Shown piece by piece: positions 57,035 to 64,000 of a stretch of DNA of 64,000 nt (position 1 is its first letter; the number at the start of each line of letters is the position of its first letter). Source of the DNA: Elysia marginata (lineage: Eukaryota; Mollusca; Gastropoda; Plakobranchidae); NCBI GenBank assembly GCA_019649035.1, contig BMAT01007964.1:181915-245914 (forward strand), in the 5' to 3' direction. A model generated the notes under the pieces. The model made no database searches. It had not been told where the DNA came from and saw only the letters and a list, made by a program, of their open reading frames with translations. The translations under genes and the position numbers were made by a program.

Positions 57035-57763
57035 ATGGAAAAAAATTTTTACAAAACTAGAAAAAATAGAAAATATTTATCAATTGTTGATGAATATAGA
57101 AGATATTATGTAACTGGTAAAAATATTAAATTAAAAAATGCTCGTAAAAAAAATATGGGTAATCTTATATTTGAATTAGCAGTTAAGGAAATTTTAAAAC
57201 CAATTAGTAAAGCGAAAGTTATTAATAAAGATGATTTAGAATATAAAAATATTGTTTCTGGCATTAAAATTGGTTCAACTAAATATAGACAAGACATGAA
57301 AATTGTGGAATTTAAAAAAGGAAGATTATTTGTTTTTCAATACAGAGATAATAGTAAAAATATATATCGAGTAATTATTGAGGTTAAATCAAATGCTTCA
57401 AACAAATTACACTATTCTGAATGAGTAAAAAAAGAAAAAACATTTTTTGGTTTGCAAGACACTGCTGGAAAAATTTTAATGCGAAGAGGTATTGTTAGAA
57501 AAGTAAAACTACTTAAGAGAAAATTGAACCATTTATTATTTGATGTAAAAGGCAAAGAATATAAATTTGAAAATCAAAAAAGAGATTGAGAAAAAGATAA
57601 AAATATTCAATTAAATAGTAAAGGATTTTTATCTCGTAAAAAACAATTTATTAATACTGATCTTGGTGCAAGGTATGATAAAAATCTTGTTGCTCCAGAT
57701 TCAACTTCTAGAGAGCTAGAAGGAATTGAAGAAAAATTAAAAAAAGAAGAGGAAAATAAATAA
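57035..57763 (+). CDS. Unknown basic soluble protein
   Basis: 242 residues, very rich in Lys and Asn, no signal peptide or membrane segment. A central stretch ('GRLFVFQYRDNSKNIYRVII' followed by 'EVK') looks like paired strands; the ends are helical and charged. I do not recognise a family. Two TGA codons are Trp. It is followed after one base by a small membrane protein, suggesting joint expression. Confidence 0.65.
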
Positions 57764-57764
57764 T

Positions 57765-57968
57765 ATGCTTTTATCAATTTGAATTTTATTATTAATAATG
57801 ATGTTTGTTACTATGTCTCCACCACTTATTTGATTCTGAATGAATTTAAGAAAATATAGAGAAACCTATAATTTAAAAATTAAAAGAATTGCTTTTTGAT
57901 CCTGATTTATTGCTTTGGGCATTGATGCTATATTAGGATCTATTATCGCTATAATTGCTTTTGCATAA
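57765..57968 (+). CDS. Small membrane protein, unknown
   Basis: 67 residues with two hydrophobic helices ('WILLLIMMFVTMSPPLIWFW' and 'WFIALGIDAILGSIIAIIAF') joined by a basic loop 'NLRKYRETYNLKIKRI', so both ends probably face the same side. Five TGA codons are Trp. It starts within TAATATG after the preceding stop. Similar small membrane proteins are common in mycoplasmas; function unknown. Confidence 0.65.
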
Positions 57969-57983
57969 AACTTCGTTAATTAT

Positions 57984-58026
57984 AAAACATTGCCTTTCCT
58001 GGTTTATTTAGGTAAGGCCATGTTTT
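57984..58026. terminator. Bidirectional terminator between convergent operons
   Basis: Stem of 'AAAACAT' with 'ATGTTTT' and inner 'GCCTT' with 'AAGGC' (57984-57996 with 58014-58026), with A/T tails on both sides. Confidence 0.7.
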
Positions 58027-58345
58027 AAATTTTAAATACATTATTTTTATTTATTTTTTTGTACATATCAATTAACTCAACTGCTAGTTCTAATACTAGT
58101 TGTGATGTAATCATTTGATCTTCGGCATGAATTAATAAAATTGAAAATTCTGCCTTGTGATCCTCACTTAACATTGAAAAGTGAGCTTTATTTGCTTCAA
58201 TAGCATTTTTATTACCCTCTTCAATTAATTTTTGAGCTTCTTCATATTTTCCTGCTTTTGCCGCATGAAGTGCTTCAAAAGCACTTGATTTGGCAACACC
58301 AGCATATGAAATCATACTCATGATTGCTTTTTCTGTTTCTGTCAT
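58025..58345 (-). CDS. PTS lactose/cellobiose-family IIA component
   Basis: Helical phosphocarrier of 106 residues. The phosphorylated His is His73 in 'LLIHAEDQM', with the metal-coordinating Asp at 76, as in LacF/ChbA. It passes phosphate from HPr to the IIB encoded at 61889. Last gene of the minus-strand half of the locus, one base after the 76-residue gene. Unlike in many bacteria, IIA is split from IIB and IIC by the divergent promoters. Confidence 0.92.
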   Translation of the reverse strand: MTETEKAIMSMISYAGVAKSSAFEALHAAKAGKYEEAQKLIEEGNKNAIEANKAHFSMLSEDHKAEFSILLIHAEDQMITSQLVLELAVELIDMYKKINKNNVFKI

Positions 58346-58346
58346 A

Positions 58347-58577
58347 CTATTTTATAGTATCAATAAAGTTTAATTCATTAACTTCTTGATTAACTATTTC
58401 CTTTCCATTTTCATCATCAACCATTATTTTAAAAGGTAATGGTGTATTTTTTGCAATAAATTTAAATTTGTTTATTGCCATTATTCTAAAACGAGAATCA
58501 AAGCTTGTTGATGATTCAACTCCGTTTTGGACAATAACATATTTATTTTCTTTTAATCTTAGTTCAATATTTTTCAT
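58347..58577 (-). CDS. Unknown 76-residue protein in the beta-glucoside locus
   Basis: A small soluble protein with alternating strands ('RLKENKYVIVQNGVESS', 'KFKFIAKNTPLPFKIMVDD'), no signal and no recognised domain. GGAG in the end of the GH1 gene serves as ribosome-binding site. Tight packing (one base) with the IIA gene suggests a function in the same pathway, perhaps regulation or enzyme assembly. Confidence 0.65.
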   Translation of the reverse strand: MKNIELRLKENKYVIVQNGVESSTSFDSRFRIMAINKFKFIAKNTPLPFKIMVDDENGKEIVNQEVNELNFIDTIK

Positions 58578-58578
58578 T

Positions 58579-60018
58579 TTATTTCATCTCCTTATTATCT
58601 ATTGGTTGAAGAAATGGTGATTTAAGAATATAATCTTCCACATCTATTTCTTTAATTTGGGCAATATTTTTTCATCAAGATGCAGATTTTTTTAAAGTTT
58701 TCTTGCCGGTGGTTACATCTATAGATATAGAACCATATCTATTTTTATAAGCATTTGATCATGACCAATTATCAATGTAAGCTCAAGAATGATAACCACG
58801 AACTTTCGCTCCATCTTGAATCGCTTTGGCTACAAAAGCCAAGTGCATTTGAAAGAATAAAATTCTGTAGTCATCTTCAATAATGCCATTTTTATTTTTA
58901 AAAACATGTTCGTTTTCTACACCCATACCATTTTCAGAAATATAAATTGTTACTTGGTCACCATATAATTCTTTAACTTTCATTATTGAAAAATATATTC
59001 CATAAGGATATACTCCTCATCCCCTTGAAGAATTCATAAGTAAATATGGAGGAGTATAAGGATCATACATTTTGGGCATTCCCCATTCGTCTAATTCTTC
59101 TTTTTTTGGCTTTTCTTTTGGAGCTTTTGCAAATGATGGAGCATAATAATTAATCCCAAAATAATCAATTGTATTTTCTTCAATCAATTTTCTATCTCCC
59201 GGCTCTTCTTTAAATATTAAGCCTGATTCTCTAAGCTTATTTTCATATTTTTGGGGGAATGTTCCTAAAAACATTGGATCAGCATAATTGCGTCATTTCC
59301 ACATATCTAATAATTCAGCAGCTTCTACATCTTCTTTGGATTTAGAAGCAGGAATAGCTGCTGAAAAATCAATTATTGCTCCGTATTTACTATTTAGCTT
59401 CATCTCTTTGTGGGATTTAACACACATATGATGAGCAATTAATGTATTCCATTGTACTTGTACAGACTTTTTAGCATCCTTAATGTACGGAGGGTGAATC
59501 CCCATTAAGTATCCTGCTTGTACAGGTACTCCCGGCTCATTAAAAGTAAACCATGCTTTTATTCTGTCTCCAAATAATTCAAATGCCTTTTTTGCATACA
59601 CGACAAAAAGATCAACAACCTCTCTAGAAAGTCAACCTCCTTTTTCTTGAGCTCAAACAGGCATGTCAAAATGGTGTAAAGCCAATGTTGGAGTTATATC
59701 ATTTTTTATCATTTCATTTATTACATTATTATAGAAATTAACAGCATCATTATCTAAATTTTTGCCGTCTGGCATGAGTCTAGATCATTGAATAGAAGTA
59801 CGTAATTCATCTAAACCCATTTCCTTTGCTAATTTAATATCCTCTTTATAATTTTCGTAGAAATTATTTACAACATGTTTTCTTTCAAAATATTTATCAG
59901 TATTGTCTTTATAATCCCTATCAAAAATATTATCCATTTTTTTATTTTTGTTTCCTTCGGTTTGAGGACCAGAAAATGCTGATCCAAAACTAAAATTTTG
60001 TGGTAATTTAAATTTCAT
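58579..60018 (-). CDS. GH1 6-phospho-beta-glucosidase, copy A
   Basis: TIM-barrel glycosidase of 479 residues. 'FSFGSAFSGPQTEG' opens the fold; acid/base Glu161 in 'TFNEP', nucleophile Glu362 in 'YISENGMG'. The end region 'DNWSWSNAYKNRYG' resembles LacG 'SWSNGYEKRYG', keeping the Ser and Tyr of the phosphate-binding triad but with Asn at the Lys position and Lys one residue earlier. With PTS genes alongside, the substrate should be a 6-phospho-beta-glucoside. Many TGA codons are Trp. Eleven bases after copy B. Confidence 0.88.
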
Positions 60019-60029
60019 TTAAACCTTTC

Positions 60030-61484
60030 TTATTCTCAATTTAGAGATTCTTCTCTTTCTGCATTTTTAAGATCAATAACTTCATCAACTTTTTTATAAT
60101 TAGAATCAAATTCATTTGATTTTGTTAGCTCTGCAAATCATCTTCCTGATTTTTTAATTTTACGTTCTTGAGTTTTTAAATTCACTTCAATAAAACCATA
60201 AGTGTTTTTATAAGCATTAGCTCATGATCAACAATCAAAAATTGCTCACATATGGTAGCCAAAACAATTTGCCCCTTCTTCATTTGCTCTATGTATTTGT
60301 TCTAGATGTTCTTGGATAAATGCTATTCGGTAATCATCCTTAATTTCTCCATTAGAAGGATCTTTGTATTTTTCTTCATTTTGAACACCCATTCCATTTT
60401 CAGAAATGTAAAAAGGAATATTGTTGTATCTTTCTTTAAGCATTTTAGAAGCATCATAAATAGCCTCAGGATATATTTCTCATCCTCTAAAAACATTCAT
60501 TCTAGCTTTATCTCATTTAAATGGTTTTGCAATTTTCTCAATTATATGACCCTTACCATCTGGAGCTTGAAATCTTGATGGCGCATAAAAATTCATTCCA
60601 ACATAATCAATCTTAACTTTAGCTAATTCATTTTTGTCTTCTGGTCTAGTTTTGGGTAATAATTTTTCACTAGATAGTATTTCGACAAGTCTTTTTGGAA
60701 ATTTTCCTTTTATCATTGGGTCCAGCATTGAATAATTATGTATTATATTAAAATCATCAGCTGCTTTTTTATCTGCATTTGTATAATTTTTTCCATCTTT
60801 TGCATAAGCAGGAGCAACATTTATAACAACACCAATTTTTGCTTTCAAGTTTTTAAATTCTTCATTAAAAATATTTACTGCTTTTACATGAGCCATTATT
60901 GTTCCATAGCCAAACTGAACAGCTCTTTTTGGATCAAATACACCAGGATAATGATGGCCACCTAAGTACCCTCCGATAACAGGAACAATTGGTTCATTCA
61001 TTGTTGCATACATATATACTTCATCACCAAATTCATTAAAAATAAATCTTGCATAATCAGCAAAAGCATCAACAATTTCAAAATTTTCAAATCCACCTTT
61101 TTCTTGTGCTCAAAAAGGCATATCAAAATGAAATAGTGTCATAATGGCCTTAATTTTATTTTTTTTCAATTCATTTAGAACATCATGATAAAAATTTACT
61201 CCCTCTTTTGAAATATTTTTCCCATCAGGCATTATTCTTGCTCAAGAAAAACCTAATCTAACTGAATTAGAACCTACTTCTTTAAATTTTTGAATATCTT
61301 CTTTATATCTTCTTGTAAAATCATTTGTGGTACCTGGCCCAATACCTTTATAAAAAATTTCCGGCTTTTCCTTAAATAATTGATCTCAAACCGTTCATGC
61401 CTTTTTGGTTTTGCCGTGTCCTTCACACTGCTCAGCAGCACTAGCACCACCTCATAAAAAATCTTTAGAAAATTTTATTTTCAT
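60030..61484 (-). CDS. GH1 6-phospho-beta-glucosidase, copy B
   Basis: A 484-residue paralogue of copy A. 'KDFLWGGASAAEQCEG' start, acid/base Glu164 in 'TMNEP', nucleophile Glu362 in 'YISENGMG', and 'CWSWANAYKNTYG' near the end with the same Lys shift. The two copies differ clearly in sequence, so this is an old duplication or separate acquisition rather than a recent repeat. AAAAGGAG precedes ATG. First gene of the minus-strand operon. Confidence 0.88.
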
Positions 61485-61510
61485 TTGTCTCCTTTTTAAA
61501 TAATAAGTCA

Positions 61511-61516
61511 ATTATA
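61511..61516 (-). promoter_or_regulatory. -10 box of the GH1 operon
   Basis: Minus-strand TATAAT. Its -35 region overlaps the -10 of the divergent PTS promoter about 20 bases away. Confidence 0.5.
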
Positions 61517-61535
61517 GTCTAATAAAATAACAAAT

Positions 61536-61541
61536 GATATA
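61536..61541 (+). promoter_or_regulatory. -10 box of the PTS IIB-IIC operon
   Basis: TATAAT about 20 bases before the ATG at 61561, with GGAGG in the leader. Confidence 0.5.
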
Positions 61542-61560
61542 ATTAATCTTGGAGGTAAAA

Positions 61561-61875
61561 ATGAAAAATAAAATCAAACTAACAAGTACTGCTGTCTTGG
61601 GCGCAATTTTTTGAGCCCTACTCATTTTATTAATAGCCACAGTCACTAAATCTGATTTTAAAGATTCCACTTCTAGTAAGCAGTTAGCTTCAGGAGTAAT
61701 CTCTGTAATTGTTGTACTATTTTTATTTAGATTTGTAATCGGATTAAGAATTCTTTTAAATAAAAATACAAACAAATATGATTCTTTTGATAAATCACTT
61801 ATTTATTGGGGAATGATATCTGGAGATTTTCTTTTTGGAGCCGCTCTTATTTGAAGAAACTATTTAAAAAAATAG
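61561..61875 (+). CDS. Small membrane protein at the head of the PTS operon
   Basis: 104 residues, three hydrophobic segments ('ILLIATVTKSDF' region, 'GVISVIVVLFLFRFVIGLRI', 'GMISGDFLFGAALIW'). TTGGAGG precedes the ATG. Three TGA codons are Trp. No family recognised. Its place ahead of IIB and IIC suggests a role in assembly or regulation of the permease. Confidence 0.65.
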
Positions 61876-61888
61876 TAGAAAGGTATAT

Positions 61889-62197
61889 ATGAAAATATTG
61901 TTGGCTTGCTCAGCTGGCACATCCACATCATTAGTAGTTGATTCAATAAAAAAATATTGAAAAGAAAATGATATTAAAGGAAATACTATTGATGCATATG
62001 GTGTTGCTGAAGCTGCTGGATTAGCAAAAAAATATGACGTGGTTCTTCTTGGCCCACAAGTTAGATTTCAATTATCTGCTGCAAAAGGATGAGTTGAGGG
62101 GACAAACATTCCAGTTGATGTAATGGCTCCACAACACTATGCTCTTGCTAAAGCAGAAGAAATTTGAAAACAAATTCAAGAACTAACAAAAAAATAG
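61889..62197 (+). CDS. PTS lactose/cellobiose-family IIB component
   Basis: 102 residues. The phosphorylated Cys7 lies in 'ILLACSAGTSTSLVV', the P-loop of LacE-B/ChbB proteins. 'VVLLGPQVRFQLSAAK' is also typical. AGAAAGG precedes ATG. It takes phosphate from IIA (58025-58345) and passes it to sugar in IIC, encoded ten bases downstream. Confidence 0.94.
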
Positions 62198-62207
62198 AAA
62201 GGAAAAA

Positions 62208-63656
62208 ATGACAACATCTAAAAAAGATAGGCTAAATCAAATTCTTAATGAAAAGATTTTGCCAAAGATGGGTAAAATTGGTGCTCAAAAGCATCTATCA
62301 GCCCTAAGAGATGGTTTTGCCATGTTTGTTCCACTTGTTATTGTTGGAGCTATTGCTCTTATATTTATAACATTTGTCCTAGGAGGATGAGGCACAAATA
62401 AAACATCAATTTTTGGTTGAATTTCAAATGCAGCTGGTTTTCAAGACCACTCATATTCACACTTAACTGATAAAGCTGTTGCTTGAACAACTCAACCGGG
62501 CTCTTCATGAGCAACTTTTCAAAATTGAGGAGTTACAATGTTTAGTTGAGTAAATGCTGCTACAATTGGATCAATCTCAATTTATGTATCGATATTTATT
62601 GGTTTTTCATTGTCAATAACAAGAGGATATAATAACCCAATACTAGGGTCAGCAATATCACTAGCATCATTTATTATTTTAATTGGTGGTGATACAAGTA
62701 AATTCGGTGCTACTGGAATGCTAACTTCCATTATTGCATCACTTATTTCTGTTGAAATATTTACATGATTAATTAGGACTAAAAAAATGGAGATTAAGAT
62801 GCCACCAGGAGTTCCTCCGGCAATATCAAAATCTTTTGCAGTTTTATTCCCTGCTATTTTAACAGGATTATCAATGTTATTAGTTAATGTGCTATTTGCA
62901 CTTCCTTACTATTACATAATGACAGATGTTAAAACAGATAGAGTTATAAAATCATTTGGAGACATAATTATTTTATTAGTTCAAGCTCCATTTATTGATT
63001 TTGCAAGATCAGGTGGTGACATAGGAATTCTAATGGTTTATATTATTGGAGTTAACCTATTGTTCTTCTTTGGTATTCATGGGCCAAACACTCTAAATGG
63101 TTTATTTACACCAATTGCAACACTTTTATGAATTGACAATATGTCAGGTGGTACAAATGTATTTACTGATGGAACATATAATGGATTTATATTCCTTGGG
63201 GGTACTGGTGCAACACTACCATTACTTATTGGTATGTTAATATTTCTTAAAAAAGGTTCGCCTTCTAAAGAAGTAGCAAAATATGCTATTCCTTCAGGAA
63301 TATTTGAAATTAATGAACCCGCTTTATTTGGTATTCCGATTGTATTTAATTTTGTCTTATTCATACCATTTTTATTAGGATCATTACTTGCTGGCGCATT
63401 TGTTACACTTGCAATTAAAACTGGATGAATGGCTCCACATACAATTGCAGCACCTTGAACAACGCCGCCGATTATTTACGGATTACTTGCAACAGGAATG
63501 GATTGAAGGTCAATATTTGTTTCTATAATTAATCTTGGGATTATCTTTGTTGTTTATCTGCCGTTTATTTTACTTATTAAGAAAAATGAATCTGCAGAAT
63601 TAAAAGAAAAAGATGATGTAAAAACTGTTAAAGCAAAAGCAGGAGGTGCTAAATAA
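62208..63656 (+). CDS. PTS lactose/cellobiose-family IIC permease
   Basis: Membrane transport domain of 482 residues with about ten segments. 'HLSALRDGFAMFVPLVIVGA' at the N-terminus, 'FFFGIHGPNTLNGLFTPIAT' and 'GIFEINEPALFGIPIVFN' are diagnostic of the cellobiose/lactose IIC family (the NEP/Glu and His are substrate-site residues). Over fifteen TGA codons are Trp. AAAGGAAA precedes ATG. Its stop overlaps the lipoprotein start in TAATG. Confidence 0.93.
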
Positions 63657-64000
63657 TGACTAGTCTTAAAAAATTAGGAATTTCAATAGGATCCTTAGCT
63701 GTTGCCACTTTACCAGTAATGACAGTTGTGTCTTGTGCTAAAGGGCATTTAACTTATAAAATAGTTATTGATAATGCCAAAGATAAAAATTACACATTAT
63801 CCACACAAGATGCCAATTATCAACCTATTAATTTTCAAAATGGAGCATTTTCTTTTTGAGACACAGTAGCTACTGAAGAAAAAGATCAATTAGATAAACT
63901 TCTAGGAGCAAATTCTACCCAAAAACTAGTTTTTGGAATTAAAAATAATGATCCATTTAAAAATGGTCTAGAAAGATTAGTTCATGACATATTAATAGGA
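63656..64000 (+). CDS. Lipoprotein in the PTS operon, 3' end outside window
   Basis: At least 115 residues are visible. Signal peptide with lipobox 'VVSC' gives Cys27 as lipid anchor. The mature start 'AKGHLTYKIVIDNAKDKNYT' is soluble and Lys/Asp rich; no domain recognised. A one-base overlap with IIC means translation coupled to the sugar permease, so it may capture or process the glucoside at the surface. Confidence 0.75.

Noticed and set aside
58579-61484. The two GH1 genes as a recent tandem duplication or repeat
   Set aside because: They share motifs and length but differ at most positions, with no long identical stretches.

Overview
The window is a gene-dense, roughly 28% GC stretch of a wall-less bacterium (Mollicutes, mycoplasma type). 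The clearest sign is the genetic code: dozens of conserved genes (infB, ligA, polC, glpK, ftsY, rsmA) stay open only if TGA is read as tryptophan, and all of them stop at TAA or TAG. Three genes start with lipoprotein signals ending in an (A/I/V)-(I/V)-S-C lipobox. The DNA polymerase III is PolC, and Gln-tRNA is made through GatCAB. I cannot fix the species; a Mycoplasmopsis/Metamycoplasma-like organism fits. Two runs of N (22146-22461 and 48118-48415) show that this is a draft assembly.

Layout. 1-4.5 kb: tail of a sugar ABC importer, a ROK sugar kinase, prmC and gapN. 4.5-8.5 kb (minus strand): a FecCD/BtuCD-type ABC importer with its binding lipoprotein. 8.8-10.1 kb: pyrH-frr. 10.2-14.3 kb: an accessory island that separates frr from cdsA. 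It holds an SF2 helicase, an unknown translationally coupled partner, a candidate structured small RNA and a broken HEPN-motif gene with a broken small neighbour. 14.5-15.5 kb: cdsA. 15.6-22.0 kb: a GntR repressor divergent from a glycerol regulon (glpF, glpK, glpO, an MFS transporter and a glycerophosphodiesterase) with palindromic operators between them. 22.1-33.7 kb: informational genes (polC, rimP-nusA-rnpM-infB-rbfA, tatD, rsmA, dUTPase, mutM). 33.9-38.4 kb: a second FecCD-type importer operon plus a VOC-fold protein. 38.6-57.9 kb: rlu, a glycosyltransferase, ligA, gatCAB, a YihY-like protein, ftsY-ylxM, an ABC exporter, dnaX-ybaB-recR-tmk-holB, a HAD phosphatase, an ABC-F protein, a HIT protein and unknowns. 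58.0-64.0 kb: a beta-glucoside locus, with PTS IIA and two GH1 hydrolases on the minus strand and PTS IIB, IIC and a lipoprotein on the plus strand.

How the genes work together. The glycerol genes form a path from glycerol and glycerophosphodiesters to glycerol 3-phosphate and then, through the oxidase GlpO, to dihydroxyacetone phosphate and hydrogen peroxide. GapN would feed NADPH production. The PTS genes import and phosphorylate a beta-glucoside and the GH1 enzymes cleave it.

Two regulatory patterns stand out. Many housekeeping genes have TATAAT placed exactly six bases before ATG with no Shine-Dalgarno sequence, which predicts leaderless mRNAs; catabolic and surface genes instead have an AGGAG leader. 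Terminator hairpins are compact and often contain the stop codon of the preceding gene. The most unusual protein-level signal is an ABC-F protein in which every element of one composite ATP site is degenerate while the other site is intact.
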